This document shows positions 57,533 to 64,000 of a DNA stretch of 64,000 bases, in pieces. Below the pieces are notes generated by a model. It ran no database searches. It worked only from the letters and a program-made list of their open reading frames with translations, and was not told where the DNA came from. Within the stretch, counting starts at the first letter, position 1; each line of letters starts with the position of its first letter. The position numbers were made by a program, and so were the translations under genes. The DNA lies in the NCBI RefSeq assembly GCF_001590685.1, contig NZ_CP014616.1, forward strand, positions 1,797,001 to 1,861,000. Direction: 5' to 3'. The stretch comes from Sporosarcina psychrophila (GTDB lineage: Bacteria; Bacillota; Bacilli; Bacillales_A; Planococcaceae).

Positions 57533-57973
57533 ATGAAAGTTGTGTTGCAACGATCGGGTCCAGCTGCTGTCCGTGTCGATGGGGAGACAACGGGTTCAAT
57601 TGATAAGGGCTACGTGCTCCTTGTTGGTGTAACTCACTCGGATAGCGAAGAAGACGCTGCTTATCTTGCGAAGAAAATTGCAGGCCTTCGTTTATGGGAA
57701 GATACGGAGGGGAAGATGAACCATTCAATCCTTGAGGTAGGTGGGGATATTCTTTCAGTATCCCAGTTTACTTTGTTCGGAGACGTGAAAAAGGGACGTC
57801 GCCCAAGCTTCATTGAAGCGGCAAGACCCGAACAGGCAAAACCGCTTTGGGAATTCTTCAACCAAAAATTAGAAGAAGAAGGCTTGAAAGTTCAAACCGG
57901 TGTTTTTGGCGCAATGATGGATGTCGAGCTTGTTAACGATGGGCCAGTAACGATTATTTTAGACTCGAAATGA
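57533..57973 (+). CDS. dtd: D-aminoacyl-tRNA deacylase
   Basis: A 146-residue editing enzyme that frees D-amino acids from tRNA. The motifs [10 protein letters not shown] (about 76-85) and the cross-subunit NDGPVTIIL (about 135-143) are both present. It starts 17 bases after relA and ends before a terminator. Confidence 0.95.
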   Translation: MKVVLQRSGPAAVRVDGETTGSIDKGYVLLVGVTHSDSEEDAAYLAKKIAGLRLWEDTEGKMNHSILEVGGDILSVSQFTLFGDVKKGRRPSFIEAARPEQAKPLWEFFNQKLEEEGLKVQTGVFGAMMDVELVNDGPVTIILDSK

Positions 57974-57979
57974 CATGGA

Positions 57980-58018
57980 AAAGGACCTTCCTCAATACCT
58001 GGGAAGGTCCTTTATGTT
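57980..58018 (+). terminator. Terminator of relA-dtd
   Basis: Perfect 12-bp arms, AAAGGACCTTCC and GGAAGGTCCTTT, then a T-rich tail. Confidence 0.9.
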
Positions 58019-58054
58019 TTTGGAGAGTGTTTGGTATGTCCTTTTCTATTCAGT

Positions 58055-58088
58055 GCGTGGTGGCAGTAACTGGCACCACGCATTTTTC
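58055..58088 (+). terminator. Second hairpin after dtd
   Basis: GCGTGGTGGCAG and CTGGCACCACGC pair with one mismatch around TAA and are followed by ATTTTT. It may be a back-up terminator. Confidence 0.6.
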
Positions 58089-58117
58089 TTCATACTACTA
58101 GTGATTGTATTCTATAC

Positions 58118-58258
58118 AAACTAAGTGAAGGCGCCTTCCAAGGGGTAGCCGAAGCCCTAAGACCGGCGGCGAAGCTGCTTGGCTTGGCTTGGCTTGGCTT
58201 AGAGCGAGAGGCATCCCCGAGCGCCGTAACGAATTCAATGGGATTCTTTATCTCAACA
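58118..58258 (+). repeat. Interspersed repeat, family B, copy 2 (long form)
   Basis: It has the same ends as copy 1 (42931-42996), with a middle insertion that includes four GGCTT units in a row (58181-58200). It fills the space up to the convergent amidase gene. Confidence 0.85.
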
Positions 58259-58265
58259 TTTCTAG

Positions 58266-59789
58266 TTAATTAGCATTGAAATAGTCGAGAAGCCCTTGAT
58301 ATATACCATGCGTCGCACGTTCACGGAACATGTCGCTTGTGACCGTTCGTTCCTCAGCAGAATTCGATAGGAAACCTAGTTCAATCAGAATAGCATTTTG
58401 CCTATTCTCACGAAGAACTAGGAAATCGCCAGGCTGTGATCCTCGGTTACGCAAATTCACTGATGAGGCAAGCCCGTCATTAACCGAAGAAGCAAGTGCT
58501 TGTTGATGTGCGTGTGAGTAATACGTCGTAAAGCCCGCTACGCTAGAATCGGGATTGGCATCATAATGGAGACTGATGAATGCATCCGCAGCATGCTGAT
58601 TACTGATAGCGACTCGTTTTCTCAACGATACATAAGTGTCTGTTTCACGAGTTGTGATCACATTCGCGCCAGCAGCTTTTAATTTAGCTGCTAATAATTC
58701 AGAAGTAAGAATTGTAATGTCCTTTTCGTCTGTTCCACGGGCTCCTGTTGTGCCGCGGTCATTACCGCCGTGTCCAGGATCAATCACGATAGTAAGCCCC
58801 TTTAAAGTGCCGGCAACCCGTGGGATTGATTCTTTCATAACGGGTTCTGTCAATAGTGCCTCGTCGCCCGTAGAGACTACCCATGTAGCAATAAATGCAG
58901 AAGCCCCTGTCGGTAAAGAAATTTCATACCAGTCGCCATCTTGTTTAACAATTGGAAACTTTTCTCCTGCATCTGCTCGAGCGGCAATCTGTGAAGAAGT
59001 CGTAGCGGCTTCACGGATATTCGTCCCATTTGATAGGATGGTAACCGTTCCTAAATTTGAGCTTTCGGAAGTCTGATTGCCATTGGATGTCAGCGTGCCG
59101 TGGAATGAGTAGACCCAACCCAATTCGTTATCATCTAATGAAATTTGTACCCAATTGCCATTGACTACCTTAACGTCATACGATTCACCTTGACGGATGA
59201 GTCCTACTCGTTTGGAGGTAAGGTCTGCATTTTTTCTGACGTTGAGTGCTTCAACTGAAACGGTAAATGACTCGGGTGTTGCGGCTTGATTGGTTGTCAG
59301 TGGTTCAGTTTGATCTGCCACCGGTGTAATATAATCTGTATGTACCCAACCGCTTGTGCCGTTAAATGTAATGGAAGTCCATTCACCATCATTTCCAGTG
59401 GCAATTGCTTCGTCCCCAGCGGCCATCCGACCAAGTACTGCTGAATTGGTGGAAGGACTGGATCTCACATTTAACTGACTGACGCGTGAAACGACTGCGG
59501 TACTTGTCCCAGTAGCTTGATCTGCGGAAGCAGTTAGCCAAGATGCAATCCATCCAGAACCGTTGCCATGCTGGATTTGGTACCAGTCTCCAGAAACAGC
59601 AATAACGTCTACCCGATCACCCTGTTTTAGCGAGCCGATTACAGCAGAAGTAAGCCCGGCACCGGACCGGATGTGTACGGATTTTGCATCAACGACGACT
59701 GAATTCGTATTAGCGTAAGTCGTTGGAATGTCGTGGAATACGCTGAATAAAAGTATGAATGCGATCATCCATTTGCTCATTTTTGACAA
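58266..59789 (-). CDS. N-acetylmuramoyl-L-alanine amidase with four SH3 domains
   Basis: A 507-residue secreted wall hydrolase (YrvJ-like). A signal peptide (about 5-27, ending near TTYA) is followed by four bacterial SH3 modules (about 33-90, 102-155, 175-230, 245-305), each with a VRSSPS or IREAA-type strand. The C-terminal Amidase_3 domain (about 330-505) has the zinc ligands in IDPGHGGND, a Glu in the KDITILTSELLAAKL segment, and the catalytic ILIELGFLSN. TTG at 59789 follows TAGGGGGT and is preferred over GTG at 59828. Confidence 0.92.
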   Translation of the reverse strand: MSKMSKWMIAFILLFSVFHDIPTTYANTNSVVVDAKSVHIRSGAGLTSAVIGSLKQGDRVDVIAVSGDWYQIQHGNGSGWIASWLTASADQATGTSTAVVSRVSQLNVRSSPSTNSAVLGRMAAGDEAIATGNDGEWTSITFNGTSGWVHTDYITPVADQTEPLTTNQAATPESFTVSVEALNVRKNADLTSKRVGLIRQGESYDVKVVNGNWVQISLDDNELGWVYSFHGTLTSNGNQTSESSNLGTVTILSNGTNIREAATTSSQIAARADAGEKFPIVKQDGDWYEISLPTGASAFIATWVVSTGDEALLTEPVMKESIPRVAGTLKGLTIVIDPGHGGNDRGTTGARGTDEKDITILTSELLAAKLKAAGANVITTRETDTYVSLRKRVAISNQHAADAFISLHYDANPDSSVAGFTTYYSHAHQQALASSVNDGLASSVNLRNRGSQPGDFLVLRENRQNAILIELGFLSNSAEERTVTSDMFRERATHGIYQGLLDYFNAN

Positions 59790-59857
59790 AATATCATACC
59801 CCCTACAGTCCATTGTAGAAGTTTTCACTACAAAAAACTACAATTAATCGAAAAAGG

Positions 59858-59886
59858 TTGACACTATGACGCAGAATCATTAAGAT
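59858..59886 (+). promoter_or_regulatory. Promoter of the hisS-aspS leader
   Basis: TTGACA (59858-59863), 17 bp, TAAGAT (59881-59886). A small inverted repeat, ACACG and CGTGT, lies near 59912-59928. A TATAAT at 59960-59965 is a possible second -10. Confidence 0.65.
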
Positions 59887-59969
59887 GATGATTAATTAAC
59901 AATTTAACTCACACGGATAGTACGTGTTATATTTATGCCAACGACATGGAAAGTAATTGTATAATTGAC

Positions 59970-60198
59970 TGACAAGAGAGGGACGGACGTGGCTGAAATC
60001 CATCCTACAGTGATTTACAATGAATAACACCATCGAGGCTCTGTGCTGAACGATTTCTAATTCAGTAAGTACAGACGGAACCGGCCGTTATCCGGTTTTA
60101 GAGTGGGCGCAAACTTTTGCGTCAATTTGGGTGGAACCGCGGAAGCTATAAAGGCTCTCGTCCCTTGCATAGGCAAGGGATGGGGGGCTTTTTTTGTG
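59970..60198 (+). promoter_or_regulatory. T-box riboswitch of hisS-aspS
   Basis: The hallmark GGGTGGAACCGCGG is at 60129-60142. It is followed by a long terminator, CTCGTCCCTTGC with GCAAGGGATGGGGGG, and a T run (60155-60195). Upstream, 59970-60110 holds the stem I region. In Bacillota hisS-aspS is commonly controlled by uncharged tRNA binding this leader. The specifier codon could not be fixed from the sequence alone. Confidence 0.93.
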
Positions 60199-60210
60199 TA
60201 CCGACTAAGC

Positions 60211-60300
60211 GTGTCTAGGCTTCGGCGTGCCTACAGGAAGTAGGTTATGCAGTGGATAGGGATTGAACTTCATCCCTCTTAGTTGCTACAGGTCGTGGTG
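60211..60300 (+). repeat. Interspersed repeat, family A, partial copy 4
   Basis: It begins GTGTCTAGGCTTCGGCGTG and has the GGGATTGAACTTCATCCCTC block of copies 1 and 3. It lies between the T-box terminator and hisS. Confidence 0.75.
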
Positions 60301-60339
60301 TACTTAGACTGCAATTCTTATTTAGGAAGGGGAATTTAT

Positions 60340-61614
60340 ATGATTTTCAAAGTGCCAAGAGGAACTCAGGATATTTTGCCGTCTGAAACATGGAAATGGC
60401 AGCAAGCAGAAAAAATCATTAACGAAGTATGCGATATCTACCGTTATAAAGAAATCCGTACACCGATATTTGAACAAACGGAATTATTTCAACGTCTCGT
60501 AGGTGAGACAACTGATGTCGTTCAAAAAGAGATGTATACCTTTACGGATAAAGGCGATCGTTCAATGACGCTACGACCTGAAGGAACTGCAGCTGTCGTA
60601 CGCTCTTTCGTGGAGAATAAAATGTTTGGTTACCCGGATCAGCCTGTAAAGCTTTTTTACACAGGTCCAATGTTTCGTTATGAGCGTCAGCAAGCAGGAC
60701 GTTACCGTCAATTCGTTCAATTTGGAGCAGAAGCAATTGGCAGTGCAGATCCTGCGATTGACGCAGAAGTGATTGCGTTGGCACTGGATGTTTATAAGCG
60801 TGTGGGATTGACAAAGTTGAAACTTGTTATTAACTCGCTAGGGGATACAGAGTGCAGAATAGCGCACCGCGAAGCGCTTATTGCGCACTTCAATCCGCAT
60901 ATAGGGGAATTCTGTTCTGATTGTCAATCTAGATTGGAAAAAAATCCACTACGCATATTAGATTGTAAAGTCGATAAAGGCAATCCGCTCATTGCTTCAG
61001 CACCATCCTTAGCTGACTATTTGAATGAAACGTCTGCTCAATACTTTGCAGATGTAAAAGGTTATCTCGACGATGCAGGGATTTCTTATGAGGTCGATGC
61101 AAATCTTGTGCGTGGCCTTGATTATTATAATCACACGGCATTTGAAATTATGAGCACTTCGGAAGGATTCGGAGCGATTACGACTTTGTGCGGCGGTGGT
61201 AGATACAATGGTCTCGCTGAGGAAATCGGTGGACCTTCTGCACCAGGTATCGGTTTTGCGATGAGTATTGAGCGTTTACTTCTTGCGATGGCTGCTGAAG
61301 GGAAATCGTTTGAAGCTGAGCCAGTACTTGACGTTTATATCGTTACTCTTGGGGAAACAGCACGTCGTCCAGGCTTTAAATTGCTTGGTGCACTTCGAGA
61401 AGCTGGTATTCGGTCGGATATGGATTATATGGACCGGAAAATGAAAGCGCAAATGAAATCGGCAGATAGATTGAATGCACGGACAGTCGTACTAATCGGT
61501 GAAGATGAAGTAGCGGAAGGCGTTGCTTTATTGAAAAATATGGCTGACGGGGCGCAAGTAAAAGTTCCTGTTGCTGAACTGGTTCAAAAACTTAAAGAAA
61601 CATTGATTGGCTAA
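60340..61614 (+). CDS. hisS: Histidine-tRNA ligase
   Basis: A 424-residue class II synthetase. Motif 1 lies near [11 protein letters not shown] and the following helix; motif 2 is [18 protein letters not shown] (about 108-125); the histidine-specific [14 protein letters not shown] (about 258-271) and motif 3 [13 protein letters not shown] (about 305-317) follow. ATG at 60340 follows AGGAAGGGG. Confidence 0.97.
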   Translation: MIFKVPRGTQDILPSETWKWQQAEKIINEVCDIYRYKEIRTPIFEQTELFQRLVGETTDVVQKEMYTFTDKGDRSMTLRPEGTAAVVRSFVENKMFGYPDQPVKLFYTGPMFRYERQQAGRYRQFVQFGAEAIGSADPAIDAEVIALALDVYKRVGLTKLKLVINSLGDTECRIAHREALIAHFNPHIGEFCSDCQSRLEKNPLRILDCKVDKGNPLIASAPSLADYLNETSAQYFADVKGYLDDAGISYEVDANLVRGLDYYNHTAFEIMSTSEGFGAITTLCGGGRYNGLAEEIGGPSAPGIGFAMSIERLLLAMAAEGKSFEAEPVLDVYIVTLGETARRPGFKLLGALREAGIRSDMDYMDRKMKAQMKSADRLNARTVVLIGEDEVAEGVALLKNMADGAQVKVPVAELVQKLKETLIG

Positions 61615-61633
61615 AGAGAGGCGGATGAAGGCA

Positions 61634-63400
61634 ATGAAACGTACACATTATAGTGGTGAATTGACAGAAGAGGTAATCGGACAACCGGTTACATTACAAG
61701 GATGGGTTCAAAAAAGAAGGGATCTTGGGGGACTAATTTTCGTCGACGTACGGGACCGTTCAGGAATCGTTCAGGCAGTATTTAACCCGAGTTTTTCAAG
61801 CGAAGCAATCGTGACGGCAGACAAACTGCGCAATGAGTTCGTAATCGAGCTAACAGGTTTAGTTGTTGAGCGCGCAGAAGGCCAGAAAAATCCGCTATTG
61901 AAAACCGGTTCGATTGAAATTCAAGTTACTGAATTGAACATCGTGAATGAGGCGAAAAACCCGCCGTTCATGATTGAAGATGAAACAGACGTGAATGAAG
62001 AAATTAGACTGAAATATAGATACCTTGATTTACGCCGTCCAAAACTTGCGAATACGTTCAAAATGCGTTCAGACATCACTAAAACAGTCCGTAACTTCCT
62101 TGACGATGAAGGATTTTTCGAAGTAGAAACGCCGATTCTAACGAAATCTACACCTGAAGGCGCACGCGACTATCTAGTACCTAGCCGAGTTCACGAAGGC
62201 GAATTTTACGCGCTGCCACAGTCACCACAACTATTCAAACAAATGCTGATGGTAGCCGGATTCGACCGTTATTATCAAATTGCACGTTGTTTCCGCGATG
62301 AAGACCTTCGCGCTGATCGCCAGCCGGAGTTCACTCAGATCGATATGGAAATGAGTTTCATGTCAATTGAAGATATTATTGAATTGAATGAACGAATGAT
62401 GCAAAAGGTAATGAAAGATGTAAAAGGAATCGATGTTCAAATTCCATTTAAACGTCTTCCTTATGACGAAGCAATGGCGCGTTTCGGTTCAGATAAACCG
62501 GATACGCGATTTGCATTGGAACTGACAGATGTCTCTGACGTCGTTAAAGATTCTTCATTCAAAGTATTTACGGCAGCAATCGAGTCAGGTGGGCAAGTTA
62601 AACTCATCAATGTAAAAGGAGTAGCGGATAGCTATTCTCGTAAGGACATCGACGCACTTGGCCAGTTTGCAGCAGTCTACGGCGCAAAAGGCCTTGCATG
62701 GTTGAAAGTCGATGCCGAAGGTCTGAAAGGACCTATCGCGAAGTTCTTCGAAGGAGAAGAGGGCGAAGGACTAAAAGCTGCAGCGAATGCTGAAGTAGGA
62801 GATCTATTGTTATTTGTAGCAGACAAAAAGAAAGTTGTCGCAGATACATTAGGAGCACTACGTACTAAGCTTGCCAAAGATCATGACTTAATTGACGAAT
62901 CGAAGTTCAACTTCCTTTGGGTAACTGAATGGCCTCTGTTCGAATATAACGAAGAAGCCCGTCGCTACCAGGCAGCACATCATCCATTTACAATGCCAGC
63001 AGATGTGGAAGAACTAGTAGCAAGCCCTGAGACAGTTAAAGCACAAGCCTATGACCTTGTTTTAAATGGGTATGAACTTGGTGGTGGGTCACTACGGATT
63101 TACAAACGTGATGTTCAGGAAAAAATGTTCGAAGCACTTGGATTCAGTAAGGAACAGGCGAACGAACAATTCGGATTCCTTCTTGAAGCATTTGACTATG
63201 GAACACCTCCGCATGGCGGAATTGCATTCGGTCTCGACCGTATTGTAATGTTGTTATCTGGTTCGACGAACTTGCGCGACACTATTGCATTTCCGAAAAC
63301 AGCGAGTGCAAGCTGCCTGTTAACGTCAGCGCCTGATCACGTTGACGATACTCAACTAGCTGAACTTGGAATTCGAGTGATGGCAAAGAGTAAACGGTAA
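61634..63400 (+). CDS. aspS: Aspartate-tRNA ligase
   Basis: A 588-residue class IIb synthetase. The N-terminal anticodon OB-fold (about 1-105) is followed by the catalytic core with motif 2 [21 protein letters not shown] (about 215-235) and motif 3 [13 protein letters not shown] (about 528-540); a bacterial GAD insertion domain lies about 290-420. ATG at 61634 is nine bases after GAGAGGCGG; ATG at 61625 is too close. It is transcribed with hisS under the T-box. Confidence 0.97.
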   Translation: MKRTHYSGELTEEVIGQPVTLQGWVQKRRDLGGLIFVDVRDRSGIVQAVFNPSFSSEAIVTADKLRNEFVIELTGLVVERAEGQKNPLLKTGSIEIQVTELNIVNEAKNPPFMIEDETDVNEEIRLKYRYLDLRRPKLANTFKMRSDITKTVRNFLDDEGFFEVETPILTKSTPEGARDYLVPSRVHEGEFYALPQSPQLFKQMLMVAGFDRYYQIARCFRDEDLRADRQPEFTQIDMEMSFMSIEDIIELNERMMQKVMKDVKGIDVQIPFKRLPYDEAMARFGSDKPDTRFALELTDVSDVVKDSSFKVFTAAIESGGQVKLINVKGVADSYSRKDIDALGQFAAVYGAKGLAWLKVDAEGLKGPIAKFFEGEEGEGLKAAANAEVGDLLLFVADKKKVVADTLGALRTKLAKDHDLIDESKFNFLWVTEWPLFEYNEEARRYQAAHHPFTMPADVEELVASPETVKAQAYDLVLNGYELGGGSLRIYKRDVQEKMFEALGFSKEQANEQFGFLLEAFDYGTPPHGGIAFGLDRIVMLLSGSTNLRDTIAFPKTASASCLLTSAPDHVDDTQLAELGIRVMAKSKR

Positions 63401-63443
63401 TCAGTTAAGTTAGAAAAATGTAAAAACTATTTCCGTGAAATCG

Positions 63444-63472
63444 TTGAACTGACTAAAGATGTATGTTATTAT
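63444..63472 (+). promoter_or_regulatory. Promoter of 6S RNA
   Basis: TTGAAC (63444-63449), 17 bp, TATTAT (63467-63472), ending just before the 6S closing stem. Confidence 0.7.
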
Positions 63473-63475
63473 ACA

Positions 63476-63672
63476 TGTAATACGAATCCTGAAGTGTTCG
63501 TTATTTGCCAATCAGTTTTGACCGAACATTTTTTCGTCGGGAGTCCGCATTTCGAGTCGGATGACATGCCTTTAGTCGGGACCTCAAAAGAATCGGATAG
63601 GACACCCACCTGCTGAGAGCGGGTTCAAAGCGATACTACAAAGACGGCACATTTGGGATTCGTTACTTACAT
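63476..63672 (+). ncRNA. ssrS: 6S RNA
   Basis: About 197 bases. The ends pair: TGTAATACGAATCC with GGGATTCGTTACTTACA. The interior is mostly one long rod with a central open region, as in 6S RNA, which mimics an open promoter and binds sigma-A RNA polymerase. The CGGGAGTCC and GGGACCTC blocks resemble Bacillus 6S-1, which also lies between aspS and yrvM. Confidence 0.82.
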
Positions 63673-63680
63673 GATCATAC

Positions 63681-63713
63681 ACCCCTCTGACTTACGTGCG
63701 GAGGGGTTTTTTA
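63681..63713 (+). terminator. Terminator after 6S RNA
   Basis: ACCCCTC pairs with GAGGGGT around a 13-base loop and is followed by six T. Confidence 0.85.
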
Positions 63714-63760
63714 TTGGGGAAAAATTTAAATTTATAATGGATGGAAAGGCGGAATTTCAA

Positions 63761-64000
63761 TTGTTACATCAATTTTCAAGAAATGAATTAGCCATAGGTA
63801 CAGAAGGTGTAAATCGTATGCGGGACATGACTGTCGCGATACTTGGTGTTGGAGGAGTCGGTTCATTTGCGGCAGAAGCATGTGCGCGGAGCGGAATTGG
63901 AAGGATTATCCTTGTCGATAAGGACGATATTGACATAACGAATATTAATAGACAGCTAATCGCTAATTTGTCGACAGTCGGCCGTTCTAAAGCAGAAGTG
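63761..64000 (+). CDS. tcdA: tRNA threonylcarbamoyladenosine dehydratase, 3' end outside window
   Basis: The first 80 codons of a TcdA/CsdL (YrvM) protein that cyclises t6A37 in tRNA. TTG at 63761 follows AAAGGCGGAA. The visible part has FSRNELAIG, the nucleotide-binding ILGVGGVGSFAAEACARSG (about 26-44) and LVDKDDIDITNINRQ (about 50-64), all typical of the E1-like fold. The frame continues past the window end. Confidence 0.93.
   Translation, partial: MLHQFSRNELAIGTEGVNRMRDMTVAILGVGGVGSFAAEACARSGIGRIILVDKDDIDITNINRQLIANLSTVGRSKAEV

Noticed and set aside
58181..58200. Four GGCTT units as a phase-variable coding tract
   Set aside because: It is intergenic inside repeat copy 2; no frame uses it.

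Overview
This window is a chromosomal backbone segment from a low-to-mid GC, endospore-forming Bacillota. Gene order and sporulation content (spoIVFA/FB, spo0B, a safA-like coat gene, spoVB, a KinB-like kinase, 6S RNA after aspS) match the Bacillus subtilis valS to aspS region. The family of intergenic repeats and the unusual type IV pilus genes suggest Planococcaceae, perhaps a Sporosarcina relative. That taxonomic guess is inference.

Layout. Positions 1-2598 hold the 3' part of valS. From 2.9 to 5.8 kb is a three-gene operon of minor prepilins resembling the GspI-GspJ-GspK (PilV-PilW-PilX) tip complex; the third gene carries a long beta-solenoid-like repeat region and a nine-G tract. Two overlapping RimK-like ATP-grasp genes on the minus strand (5.9-7.5 kb) diverge from folC. 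Two tandem paralogous membrane diguanylate cyclases follow (8.9-12.4 kb). From 12.6 to 21.2 kb is the core pilus operon: membrane protein, VanW/G5-like exported protein, pilB, pilT, pilC, pilin, pilM, pilN, pilO. A decayed second copy of the prepilin peptidase lies directly after pilO, then a third diguanylate cyclase, then intact pilD (comC position). 

From 24 kb the Bacillus order resumes: spoIIB-like SPOR gene, maf, radC, mreBCD, minCD. A NERD nuclease-like gene embedded between arrays of a 20-bp repeat separates minD from spoIVFA-spoIVFB, rplU-prp-rpmA, spo0B-obg and pheB-pheA. After a block of intergenic repeats come safA-like, a CotS/YsxE-type kinase, yebC, a KinB-like kinase, ruvAB-queA-tgt-yajC, a DUF421 gene, spoVB (minus), comN, secDF, a LapA-like gene, recJ-apt, relA-dtd, a cell-wall amidase (minus), a T-box leader with hisS-aspS, 6S RNA and the start of tcdA.

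How it fits together. The pilus genes form an almost complete monoderm type IV pilus machine with its own retraction ATPase. It has an extension ATPase with a tandem MshEN-type N-terminus (a known c-di-GMP binding fold) and three GGDEF enzymes in the same neighbourhood. The strongest hypothesis here is therefore a c-di-GMP-gated pilus in a spore former, tipped by a repeat protein whose poly-G tract could switch it on and off.
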